Assembly: GCA_030144725.1 (NCBI GenBank)
Contig: JASKMD010000019.1
Span: 5,737,105-5,801,104 of the forward strand
Source: Haematococcus lacustris
Lineage: Eukaryota; Chlorophyta; Chlorophyceae; Chlamydomonadales; Haematococcaceae
Direction of reading: 5' to 3'
DNA: 64,000 nt
Both the position numbers and the translations under genes were made by a program. Positions within the stretch are counted from its first letter, which is position 1, and every line of letters begins with the position of its first letter. Positions 33,447 to 43,518 of this stretch are shown here, piece by piece. The notes under the pieces are model-generated. The model was not told the origin of the DNA, made no database searches, and saw only the letters and a list, made by a program, of their open reading frames with translations.

Positions 33447-35339
33447 ATGGAAGCACGTCCGCTCATTAGTTTTCAAACGGCTCCGACGCTTCGCTCCTTG
33501 CTAGCCCGAGCTGCGTTCCAAGGTCCACGTTTCGTAGCAATCGGTCCTGTGCGCAAAGAGTTCAGCGTCATGAAAGCTGGACTCAGAAGGCACCAGCCCC
33601 CTTGTCCCCGTGTCAGAAGGCACCAGCCCCCACTTCCCTGCTTCGTCACCTTCGAGCCATCCGCCACCAGCTCCAACCCCCCCCACCTCCCAGCCCATAC
33701 CTACCTACGCCCCCCCACGGCCCAGCATTTCCCTTTGCCCCCCACAGCCCACCACCTCAGCCGCGGCCATAAGGAAGCAGAGCAGGGCTTAGAGTGAAGC
33801 AATGCAGCAGCTTTACAACTCGCTAGGCTGTCTACAGTTCCCAAATGGCAGGGTGGTTGCTGCCAACAAGGAAGAGACGACATGAGCTGAGGCCGACTCC
33901 TCAGGCAAAGGCCGTCCCTCCAGGCTGAGGTTGCTGAGTTGGGAACCTCTCTCAGTAAGGTGCAGGAGGCCTTCATTGACCTGCAACAGCTGAAGGTTGA
34001 AAATGCACGCGGCGGCTCAGCATGCCACAGCATTCAGCAGAGTCTGCAAAACCGCTGGTGCACAGTCTTCTTCCCAATACCCCCCTTCTCTTCTTCTACT
34101 GCGGTCGACGCTGAGTGTCGCACGCGATGTTACAGCGACTAGAGAGTGCTGCCCGGGCTCTCAAGCGCGAAGTCCTGGCATTATACTACGCGGCAAATGT
34201 GCGGCATGGGCAAGATCTAGCGATGTAGATGTTCATCGCGTACCGTCTATCCATTGCCGCAGGACGCAAGAACAGCGTGGTACGCTAAAGCGATCCCATT
34301 CATTGTGAGCTCTTGCCCACGAGTAGTAGCCATGCAGGAACAGCAGCCCAGGCAGGCAGGCAGACATGTCATCTTATCCGGGGGAGCCCGGCACTGTGCT
34401 AGAGCCTAAGCCCGTGATCCCATGCCACTGTTGCCTTGGCTGGTGGGCAGCTCCTTTGCCCCCATGCCCTCAGCCCCATCTCCCAGCCGCCCGCCCTCAC
34501 CTCTCACACCACACCCCTCACTCGCAGCCTTGCGCTATCTTTATGTCAGTCTGATTGGTGGCGGTGTTGTTGCTCCCAGGCGCTGTGCTACGCCCTGAGC
34601 CCTGTAGACCTCATCCCTGACTTCATCCCCATCCTGGGGCTGCTGGACGACCTGATCCTGCTGCCGGCCCTCATCTGGCTGGCTATACACCTCATCCCCC
34701 ACGAGGTACTTGCTAAAACACCCCTGCAGCCTCCACAGCAGCAGGACCACCGTCAGTGGCAGCACGGACAGGACAGTCGCCCCCTTGCGGCAGCTGCACG
34801 ACCAGCAGCAGTGCCAGCACTGGCAAATGACCAGGGCTCTCCAGCTGGACTTTTCTTGGAAGAGCATGAGTCCCTGCAGCCACTGCATCACCAGCACCAG
34901 AAGAGTTGCAGAACAGCATCACAACGCCAGCAGCAGCAGCAGTAGTGGGATCGCTGCCAGGGGCTGCAGGGTGACATCGTTCTGGCCTTACACTACGCGA
35001 CGCCAGTAGCAGCAGCAGCAGCAGCAGTGGCAGCAGGATGACTGTTAGGGGTTGCGGGATGACATCGTCAGCAGCAGCAAAGGCGGGGCAGTTGTCGGCA
35101 TCAGCAGTAGGTGTGTGTGCGTGTGTGCATGCAGTGCAGGTGATGCAAGATGCGAGGCGGAGGGCTGCAGAGGAGCCGGTGCGCCTGGCACCTAACTGGA
35201 TGACAGCCTGCCTCATTGGCGCCGTATGGTGAGGGGCCATGACCTAGCCGTCCTGGGTGGGGGCGGGGCCGGGGCGGCGGTGGGTCTGGAGAGCAAGCGC
35301 CTGCTGGGTCAAGATTCCACTCCCAGGTGCCATTCAACC

Positions 35340-35376
<37 letters not shown>

Positions 35377-36070
35377 AGGTCATGAACCCCAGGGCCAGTG
35401 GGGGCAGGGGCGGGGGCAGGGTCCGCCAGCAGGGGTGGGGTGTCCATGTCATGGACCCCTACCTAGGGGGTGTGGGCAGCCTGGGGGGCGGGAGGACTAG
35501 ACCACATGCCCCTGACACGCTCTGGATAGCTCTGGTCTCCTTAAACCAGCCAGTCTTTCCCATCTGTGTCAGCCATGCTTCTGGCCTTATTGCCTCCCTC
35601 ACTGCTGGCTTTACCCGCTGGTCCCCCTCTCTTGTTTTGTACTGTCACCTTTGCTTTCTAGGCTCTAGCCCTGACGCGGGTCACCTGTGGGAAACCTGCT
35701 GAGCCAGGGTGGTGAGGGCACATGTTGAGGGTGCGCCAGGCTGGCTTGCACTGTAGCAGGAGCTCATGCATGGGCACCCATAGATCTTGACCCCTGCTAT
35801 GCAGCGATGCATGGGCACCCATGAATCTTGACCCCTGCCATGCGGAGATGCATGTGGCCATGTTTGCATGCGCTCATCCATGCACTGTGCTGCTGGTGTG
35901 GCCACAGGATTGCATCAGCGGAGCTGCTGCTGTACTGGACCATTGAACGGTTTGGTGGGTGGTTGCTGGCTATGGGCAAGAGGGAGGCAGTATCTATACC
36001 GGCAGTTAGAATGCACACCTGCAGCTATTGCAGCCGGCACCTGGGCAGCAGCATTCTGGTCCACCACTGA
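33447..36070 (+). CDS. DUF1232-domain membrane protein
   Basis: Phase-consistent exons are 33905-33994, 34136-34198, 34263-34304, 34580-34705, 35140-35228 and 35908-36070. The probable first exon starts at ATG 33447 and encodes an Arg/Ser/Ala-rich N-terminus ([20 protein letters not shown]) that looks like an organelle transit peptide; the exon(s) linking it to 33905 are not resolved. After a short coiled coil ([20 protein letters not shown]), the DUF1232 core reads [24 protein letters not shown], then [20 protein letters not shown] and [23 protein letters not shown] is the hallmark of this family of small integral membrane proteins of unknown function. The C-terminal exon adds a Trp/Leu-rich segment ([20 protein letters not shown]) and stops at 36068-36070. 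The gene follows SPPA1 by about 200 bp head to tail. Confidence 0.88.
35340..35374 (+). repeat. (CCTGAG)n hexanucleotide repeat
   Basis: Six tandem CCTGAG units in the last intron of the DUF1232 gene (35229-35907). Confidence 0.85.
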
Positions 36071-36657
36071 AGGCAGAGAAGGAAGTGCTGAGGCGTTATG
36101 GCAGCAACCCTGGCAGCAAGGGCTTGGCACCAGCTGCGGTTGCTTGTGTGACAGCATGTGGCTGCTAGTGTGACAACATGTGACGTGTGACGGCATGGCC
36201 AAATTTAACTGCCAGCACGCCTGCTGCGGCCACTATGTATGATGCGTCCTGCACTGTCGCAGCTCACAGGGTTGGGGGGCGTGAGCGCCAGTGTTGTTTT
36301 GCTAGCACAGCTGCCTGACCAGCTTGTCAGCCCTCAACACCATGCGCGCCATGCTGCCTTGTTCAGTTACATAAGGTTACCCATGCAATGATCAGGCAGC
36401 CTTGGGCACACGGCACAGTGCGTATGCAGCAGGGTCATTGCCAGGCATTGCTGCCACATCATTTCACACTCCTGTTTTGGCCACATGAGACGGCTGTCAC
36501 CATGGTCACTCACAGTTTGGAGGCATGCAAGCTGTAGCTGGGAAAGGCCCCTCTCCTGCCGCCCTCGTCCTTTGATGAATGTCCATCAGTTGGGGCGCTT
36601 TCTGCCTGCCTTTCTTCATCCATCTATTGGTGGCACTCTTGAGGCACGGGACTGTAC

Positions 36658-36745
36658 TTCTTTCTTTCTTTTGCTCTTTCGCTCTTTCGCTCTTTCCATT
36701 TTTAGTCTTTCTCTCTTTCTCTCTTTCTTTCTTACTTACCGTACT
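36658..36745 (+). repeat. CTTT/CTCTTT microsatellite
   Basis: Pyrimidine microsatellite of mixed CTTT, CTCTTT and GCTCTTTC units. It ends at CTTACTTACCGTACT, which has an inverted counterpart near 37928-37942. Confidence 0.85.
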
Positions 36746-37525
36746 ATCTATTTCGATTCGCGAGGCCCCGAAAAATAAAATTAAATACTCGTTCCCGACC
36801 CAAAAACAAAATTGTTTACTTTTTCCCGAGGCAAAGTTAGCAGGAAAACAGAATTTTGAGGATGTGGATGTGCTTATAAATATTCTAGACAGCCATCCCT
36901 TGCATAACATGGCAATCCGCCATGGTTTAAACACTTCTTGCACAGGTCACCATGTCATGCTTCCCGGTCACCAAGTCAAAGCCATTATGGAAGGGTAGTG
37001 TCACCGTGTACCAAGTCACCAAGTCTTGACTTTGCACTAGATAGGGCACTGAACCTCCCTCATGAAGTCATGGTGCTCCTGTGGCTGCTTGCAGTGCCGG
37101 CATATCTCTGCATCTTCCTCTGAACACTCAAACTTTTGTGCCCTTGCAGTCACCCATGCCGCAGCTTTGGCCAAGGCAAAGACCCAGTATCTGACTTGGT
37201 GCGGCCAGCCACCCGAGCTGCTGCCCCGGTTTGGCCAGCCACCCCAGATGCTGACCTGGTGCGGCCAGCCACCCCGGCTGCTGCCCTGGCCTTGCCAACC
37301 ACCCCAACAGCTGACTTCTTGTAGCCAGCCACCCCGGCTGCTAACTTGCTACCTACCCACCCCTTGCTGCTGGCACTGCCATCATCGTTGCTGCCGTCGT
37401 CGCCGCTACTGTTGCCGGCGCTGCTTGTGTTAGCGCTGCTGCTGTTGGCGCTGCTGCTAGTGTTGCACACCAACCGTGCCTGCTTGCGTGTGGGAGTGGG
37501 CGTGGCTTGTCCTGTTGGGGCTGGC

Positions 37526-37858
37526 TTAGGCTTGTACTTGGAGCCCACTGGCCTGCCACGTTTGCGAGGGAGGGGGAGGAGGAGGAGGCGTGTTTGGCGA
37601 CGCGGCTGGGTCGCGGGCTAGCTCGAGCCCAATGCTAAACAGCTTGCGAGGCCTGCCCGGCCCACGCTTCGCGACAGCCGCATATACACGATCGAGAGCC
37701 CTTCGATGGAGCATTTCATCATGTTGGTCAACCTGGCGTATCAAATTCTCGGCTGCGTCATCGGCACTGATGCCACGGACCACGAAGCGATCCATCGCAG
37801 CATCATTTACGCAGGTCAAATAATTGTTTGACCACTTCGCAATTTTGTAAAAAAACAC
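37526..37858 (-). CDS. Small AT-hook ORF, possibly part of a mobile element
   Basis: A 110-codon ORF with ATG at 37858 encodes a helical, acidic/basic segment (SADDAAENLIRQVDQHDEML) followed by a clear AT-hook, KRGPGRPRK. In another frame a second hook-like motif (KRGRPVGSK) precedes a Ser/Ala-rich ORF with repeated VAGRTRSASG units (37548-37150), so an intron or a frameshift may join them. The next minus-strand ORF upstream (38422-37943) has a nuclear-localisation-like HRQKKRAKKAEV. I do not recognise the family. The location between pyrimidine microsatellites and inverted TACCGTACT motifs raises the possibility of a transposon-encoded DNA-binding protein. Confidence 0.35.
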   Translation of the reverse strand: MFFYKIAKWSNNYLTCVNDAAMDRFVVRGISADDAAENLIRQVDQHDEMLHRRALDRVYAAVAKRGPGRPRKLFSIGLELARDPAASPNTPPPPPPPSQTWQASGLQVQA

Positions 37859-37935
37859 ATTGTTTACTCGTTCGCGACTTCGCGAGGCTAAAAAAACAAT
37901 TCGCGGACGCGCAGCGAAAGAGAGAGTACGGTACT

Positions 37936-37945
37936 TACTTTCTTA

Positions 37946-37991
<46 letters not shown>

Positions 37992-38040
37992 CTCTTTCTC
38001 TCTCTTTCTTCTCTCTTCCTTCCTTCCTTCCTTCCTATTT
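37936..38040 (+). repeat. (CTTT)n/(CTTC)n microsatellite
   Basis: About 25 units of CTTT shading into CTCTTT and TTCC, directly upstream (plus-strand right) of the AT-hook ORF start. Confidence 0.95.
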
Positions 38041-38459
38041 CCCTTTCCAAGCTGCATTTAGAAATATTGTGCCATGCTGCCACGAGACATACAGCACCCT
38101 CCACCAAGCCATGCACCCTGCACGTCCAGTACTCGCTGCGTTGGAAATTCTGTACCATGCGCTCCACGCATGCGTCAACAACAGAGTCTTGCAGGGATTT
38201 TTGCCATGTTGCCAACCTTGCCTGCTCAGGCTCAGAGGAGCTTAAAGACGACCGGCTTCCGGTGCTGCTGTTGACCTCGGCCTTCTTCGCCCTCTTCTTC
38301 TGCCTGTGGCTGTCGTCAGCAATACAGCACGAGGCTGCCAAGGCGTTGAAGCATCCCACCGGGACAGCGCATGCCGCGAACAATGGCCAGCCCGGAGGTC
38401 GGCAGGAAGATGGCCTTGGCACGGATGTCCAGCAACCACTCTTGGCGTCTGAGGTGTAG

Positions 38460-39700
38460 CTTAGGGGCGAAGCCCGCTGTGGTACGCTGCCACGGTGGCA
38501 GATCCTTCCTTCTTACTGCGACGCAGGTGCAGGAGTGCGGGAGGTGCAATGTTCAGAACTGACAATGAAGGTTCACAAATCATCATCATCGATTGCGTAA
38601 GATGCGTGGCTGGAGCAAGTGGGGATGGGTATAACCCAGCGATGGCCCTAGTGTGGTGCAAGGGATTCATGCAACGGGTCTTTTTCTTCTGTACATACGT
38701 CCCCCTTGCCTCCATCCACCACTTTGTTCATGACATCATATCACCGGCTGCGGCCTGAATTGAACTGCTGCAAGCCTCTGTTGAGCGTCGGCTTGGCAGG
38801 CGCTACAACCCAGATCTCTATAACCCCCACCCTTCCACACACACCTCCACGTGGTGCAGCCCCCCTCCTCCCTTGACCCCCACGTCCCCCTGCCCAGCCA
38901 GCCAGCATGGGCCGGAGCTGTGAGGGTGATTTTCACTGTGACTCTTCTGATTAAATAATTCAAGTTCAGTGTTACAGCCAGGCGCCCATGAGCACAGCAC
39001 ATAGCCAGTCACAGCATCATACACCAGTATACAAGGGAGTTCTCGGCCGTCCTGAGCCTGCTTGACATTTTGTTCACCATTTGCCTCACGCACAGCGCAA
39101 GGCCTGGGTGCTATGTCGTCGCCATTGCATAGCATTAGCTCATCATTAGTAGGGTCATGCAACGCCCCCGGACCGCCGGACTTCTGGGCTGAGCTCGTGA
39201 GTGAAAAGGAACCGGCTCACGGGTCTTGCATTACAGCAGCAGGGGCAAACACAAGTTAAAAACTCTAAACTTCAAACTCCAACCAAAAACCCAGAAACCT
39301 GTCCTTAGAACCTAGATAGGGGCTTTAACTGCTTCCCACGACAGTGAGGTGGCATACTCGTTCAACTCAGCACTGCCAGCTGAGCTCTACGACTAAGGAG
39401 CAAGAGGGATGCCAGAAAGACCAAAGCCGCGAAGGGTGCAGCTGCTGATGCTGTGGGTATGCCAACCCCTTGTCCCACACTAGGGCCTCCATTTGAGTCC
39501 GTCCACTAGGGATCACTAGCGGGACCACTCAAACCTTGGCTTTGGGGCTGTGTAGAGCATACCCAATGCACATGGACAAGGTGCATGAGTGTCTACCACC
39601 TACACTATTGCCTAACCGCGAGGGCTATAGTGTAGATTTGGCATGGCCTGCGTGTACTAAATGTAAGCTGATAACAGCTTAAGAAGAGGGCACACACTAC
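38460..39700. other. Stretch without a supported gene
   Basis: Short ORFs on both strands only. A minus-strand ORF fragment at 38549-38316 (HLRRQEWLLDIRAKAIFLP) looks protein-like and may belong with the AT-hook region, but I found no consistent exon chain. Nothing else recognised. Confidence 0.35.
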
Positions 39701-39706
39701 TGTGCC

Positions 39707-41647
39707 TCAGCAAGCTGCTGCTGCTGCTGGGCCTTGGGTAGGCGGGTCTCGCAGCCGCTTGTAGCCCAGGCCAGGGTACTCCTTGCCCTTGGCTGGCAGC
39801 GCTATCTGCTCTGGCACAGCTCCAGCGGCCGCCACCTGCTCTCCCCATTGCGCTGCATATTCAATGCTGCATTGCAGTCCCTGTCCAGCCACCTGCCTGG
39901 CTGTGGTTCCGGCGCGCTTGGTTGGCTGGGGAGTGCTGGGCCCTGGCTCTGAGGCTGCTGCCGGTGTGGCTTCCTGGCTGCTGCATGGGGCCTGTGGGGT
40001 TTTGCGGGGGGCCGCTACAGGGCCCCGCACTGGCTGGTCACGCTGCTGGCTCGTGGCTGGGCGCAGCAGGCGCTGTTCCACCTGCCCTGCTGGGGGCTTC
40101 CAGTCTGCACGCCTGGTAAGCTGCTCATGGTTCAGCTCCTCCCCACAGGGTTGTTGGCCATTCACTGCTGAGCTGACCCGGGTAGTGCGGTGCTTATCCA
40201 CAAGTACGACCCTGCTCCGCAGCTGGTCTGTGCCCCTGGGCCTGCACACCACCTTGCAGCAGGCCTGCAGCACCGCATCAGCACCCCACCCTCCCCTGGT
40301 GCCGATGCCAGCTGCTTCAAAGAAGACCACCAGCTGCTTGGGGCGCTGGTGGCGTTCTATGGACACCTCCGCCATGTCCTCCCCCAACTGCAGCCATGCA
40401 CACAAGGCACACACGGTGGCTGACGTGGTGGCACCAGATTAGGCATGGGACAGTCAACTACTCTTTCATTTCATGCCCAACCCACCACCTCTCAGTCCCT
40501 TACCCTCCCTCCCACCCACCCACCCTCACCTTCTTAAAGAAATGCTCCAGCGCCCGGTCCTGGGGTCTGTACAGCCTCATCCACTGTCGTGCCCTTCTGG
40601 GGTCTAGATACACCTCCCACACCGCAACCCAGGTGGCCTGGGTGACGGTGATGTGCTTCAGGTTGGCCTCCAGGGAGGTGCCGGCTGAGCTGGCTGCTGC
40701 CAGGTGCTGGAGGTGGGGCTGGAATGGTGCCAGCCACCGCTGGGTGCTGCGGCGGGCATTGTTCAGGCCACTGGGCTGCCGCACCTGACCCTGCTACCAA
40801 CCTGCCTGTCTCCTGGTCCCGTGGGGCTGCGCTGACTGCCTGGGTGTCGCCAGGGTCGATGCCCACCCCAATCTGTGTGGCTGGGTCAAACACGAACTCA
40901 CGCTGCTCAGCTATACCCTTGCCGATGTGGGGAAGTCCCACCGCATGGGCTGCTGCTGCTGCTGCTGCACTTGGGCTGTTGTTGCTGCTGCCAGGTGCTG
41001 GGGGTGGGGCAGGAGGAGGGGTGAGGGGGCGTGTGTAGTGCACATACACGCTGACACCGTCTGCCTCCAACGTCCTCTCAAACTGAAACCCCTTATCGGC
41101 TAGCTTGCCTGTACTGAACCGCCTGTCCCAGTGCTTGCTGAGGGCTGGCTCTGTGGTGAAGGCTCTGTGGTGAGACCCAGCTGCTTGCACACGCCATGCA
41201 GCATCCTACTGCCTAGGTTGATGAAGTGTAGCCCTACCCTGGCCATGGGGGTGAGGGTAAAGGGGGGTGGGCAGGTCAGGGTCCTAAGACCTCTCCTACG
41301 CCCACCACGCTTTGGCTGCCCTTGCACAGTGGGGTGGGGGGCTGCTGCCACTGCTCTAGACACCTGCACACATGCACCGCATGGCGCACTCGGTAGGGCA
41401 GGGGCAGTGAGTCCAGCAGGGAACCTTGCTGCTTGGCAGCCTCCTTCTTCAGGTCAGCCACATGCTCCTTGTCCAGGTCGGTGGCCTGCAGCTCCGGGCT
41501 GCCAGCATTGAGGCACGCCAGCTTGATATATATCTGAGCCTCCTCCCCGCTCCAGCCTAGCCGGGCCCTGGCTGCCTTGGCGTACAGCTTGACAAAGCGC
41601 TCTGCATGTGTGTGATCCGAGCTTGCATTGCAGGAATGACTAGCCAA
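39707..41647 (-). pseudogene. Degenerate Fanzor/TnpB-like (OMEGA family) RNA-guided nuclease gene
   Basis: Homologous blocks occur in order on the minus strand but in several frames: an N-terminal helical block (WSGEEAQIYIKLACLNAG, 41.5 kb), FTLTPMARVGLHFINLGS (41.26 kb), the RuvC-I motif IGVGIDPGDTQAV (40.85 kb), GLNNARRSTQRWLAPF to RPQDRALEHFFKK (40.77-40.54 kb), and VVFFEAAGIGTRGGWGADAV with VVLVDKHRTTRVSS (40.3-40.1 kb). RuvC-III LDRDCNAALNMQ (39.88 kb) lies in a shifted frame, and a Lys-rich tail follows in yet another. A clean GT..AG intron (about 40540-40412) separates FFKK from LGEDMAE, in phase. In the RuvC-II segment the position that is Glu in DE-x-RT of this family is Lys here. 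Frameshifts plus this change make it a dead copy. Family identity rests on motif order and my memory of algal copies. Confidence 0.75.
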
Positions 41648-41703
41648 CTCCGGCCGCCTAAACCGTGATCCCTCCCACCCCTCACCCCCCTACCCCCTCC
41701 CAT
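41612..41703 (-). repeat. 5' end of Fanzor-type element, shared with 59591-59681
   Basis: From TGATCC-AGCTTGCATTGCA through the C-rich CCCCTACCCCCTCCCAT, this 90-bp segment is nearly identical to 59591-59681. It spans the first codons and upstream leader of the Fanzor-like ORF, so the 59.6-kb copy is a truncated relative. Confidence 0.8.
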
Positions 41704-42527
41704 GTAGTAGATAATTGGCGGTCCGAGAGCATTATGCGAAAATAATGGCCGAGGCCGAGGTGGCGCGGACATACATGCCGAGGCGTAGCCGAGGGATGTA
41801 TGGTAGCAGAGCCGAGGACGAGACCATTATTTCGCATAGTGCGCGAGGTCAAGGCGGTTATCTAGTATATTTGAGGTTCCCCAATCTCGTAACCGCCCCC
41901 CCTCCCCCGTTGACCAACACCATATCTCCCGTTGACCAACGCTATCACCAACCCTCTTCAACACAGCCGCTCTATAAACGCTTCCCGACACTGATTGCGA
42001 AAATCGTACTTTGCCGCTCGACAATTATCAATTGCCGCTCGACCATTATCAAAAGTGCACTTTGCCGCTCGACCATTATGCGTTGCCGCTCGACCATTAT
42101 GCTTTGCCGCTCGACCATTATGCTTTGCCGGTCGACACATATCGACTGCCTCAACTAGCCTATAACCTCATCCCTCTCCTAAGCGGCTTCCTCCGACCTG
42201 AAAAACGACGAAAGACGTAGCTTCTAGTCAACATGCCAGCCTGGCACTTATAAGTAGACATGCCAGCCTGGCAATATGTTCGATAAGCTATCGCGTAGCG
42301 TCGCATTGGCTACGTTGAGGTTGCATCGGTAGCGGAAGGAAGTTGTTTTTGAATAACTCGCGACTTGCAAGTTGCGACGTGCAAGCCATACATGCAACTA
42401 GCACACTCGCGACTTGCGCTTCACTTGCGGAACACGCGGGTCTGGCCGCTAGCACTTTGCGGCCTTGGTAAACTGACCCGAGTTATGGAAAAATATTGAC
42501 GCCTATATTTTTCCCTATACCTCAAAT
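41704..42527 (+). mobile_element. Insertion of about 824 bp relative to the 59.68-kb copy
   Basis: At 59672-59697 CCCCTCCCAT runs directly into ACCCTGCATAGCCC. Here the same two halves are separated by 41704-42527, with AT on both sides as a possible 2-bp duplication. The insert starts with a long imperfect hairpin (arms about 41705-41748 and 41823-41868, sharing TATGCGAAA-TAATGG). A second perfect 12-bp inverted pair, TATATTTGAGGT (41866-41877) and ACCTCAAATATA (42519-42530), could mark a nested element. It contains an iterated 20-bp array and no obvious transposase. Confidence 0.65.
42012..42137 (+). repeat. Iterated GCCGCTCGACCATTAT array
   Basis: Six units with core GCCGCTCGACCATTAT, spaced about 20 bp in the last four copies and interrupted once by AAAAGTGCAC. 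The first and last units are variants (ACAATTAT; GGTCGACACATAT). Possible protein-binding iterons of the insertion in which they sit. Confidence 0.85.
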
Positions 42528-42546
42528 ATACCCTGCATAGCCCGGG

Positions 42547-42694
42547 CGGGGCGGGGCGGGGCGGGGCGGGGCGGGGCGGGGCGGGGCGGGGCGGGGCGGG
42601 GCGGGGCGGGGCGGGGCGGGGCGGGGCGGGGCGGGGCGGGGCGGGGCGGGGCGGGGCGGGGCGGGGCGGGGCGGGGCGGGGCGGGGCGGGGCGG
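42547..42694 (+). repeat. (GGGGC)~30 tract
   Basis: About 148 bp of pure GGGGC pentanucleotides directly after ACCCTGCATAGCCC. The same 14-bp motif precedes the giant GGGGC satellite at 59.7 kb. The tract is G-quadruplex prone. Confidence 0.98.
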
Positions 42695-42860
42695 CACAAC
42701 CCCCTGGCAGCTGCCAGGCAGCTTCCAGAGGCCTTCAAGGAAGTAGGCCCCCAAGCAATGGGTGATTGCATTACCAGCTGGCTTGACCCTGGCCTGGCCA
42801 GGCCTGGCCTATCCACTACATGTGGCCCCTCACTGCACGCTGCCCTCACACCTGGCCAGG

Positions 42861-43518
42861 TGTGGACTGAGGCCCGCAATCGCTGGTACATGTCCATCAG
42901 CCTGCCGGCCTTCAAGGAGGAGTACGCCAACGCTGACGCCAAGCTGCAGCACGCTGAGGCAAACATGCGCAGCCTGTTAGGTCAGGCCTGCCTGCTGCCC
43001 CTCTCACTCTCACTCTCATTCACTCACTCTCACTCTCGCTCTCACTCTCGCTCTCTCACTCTTACTCTTACTCTCCTCACCGCTGTTGGCGGTGGGCAGT
43101 CATAGCCCCTCCCCACCCTTCTCCCTTCTTGCCCCTGCTGGGAAGCAGGCAAGGGAACGTGACCGGGACCCAGGCGTCCAGCTGCATGGCAGGGTCGTCA
43201 GGGGGGCAACTAGGGTTGAGCAGCCGCCCCAGGGGCCCAGCGGACTGCCGCCACCCTGCCCTGACTCGTGCGAGTGCGGGGCCGAAGGCGGGGCTGGAGC
43301 AGATCAAAGGTGGCAGATGGCAGCCTAGGGCTCAGCCAGCTTACCCCTCCACGAACCGCAAGCGCTGCCCAGTGGCCACAGCGTCATAGGGCGGGTTCCC
43401 TGTCAACTGCTTGCTGCTTGGCTTGCATGCATGGGGTGGAGCAGGCCGGCTGGACTCGTACGCCGCCAAGGGCATGGAGGGCATCATGGAGCTGGCTGGG
43501 CAGCTAGTGGAGCCACAG
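42861..43518 (+). CDS. Unidentified coding fragment downstream of GGGGC tract
   Basis: Protein-like segments with plausible splice sites: VWTEARNRWYMSISLPAFKE.. with a helical continuation (42861-42977, acceptor GGCCAG, donor GTCAGG). A segment ending AGPKAGLEQIK (to about 43308) joins in phase to RLDSYAAKGMEGIMELAGQL (43465-43518, donor GTCAGT). The link between the first two segments does not keep phase as read, and no start or stop was found. I do not recognise the product. The 5' part may have been disrupted by the Fanzor/GGGGC insertion complex, or this could be a decayed gene. Confidence 0.35.

Noticed and set aside
39707..40414. 235-codon ORF taken as an intact gene
   Set aside because: Its C-terminal third is read in the wrong frame: the RuvC-III motif lies one frame over, so this is a frameshifted pseudogene.
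42012..42137. CRISPR-like appearance of the iterated array
   Set aside because: Spacers are only about 4 bp and not unique, there are no cas genes, and the context is a eukaryotic genome.
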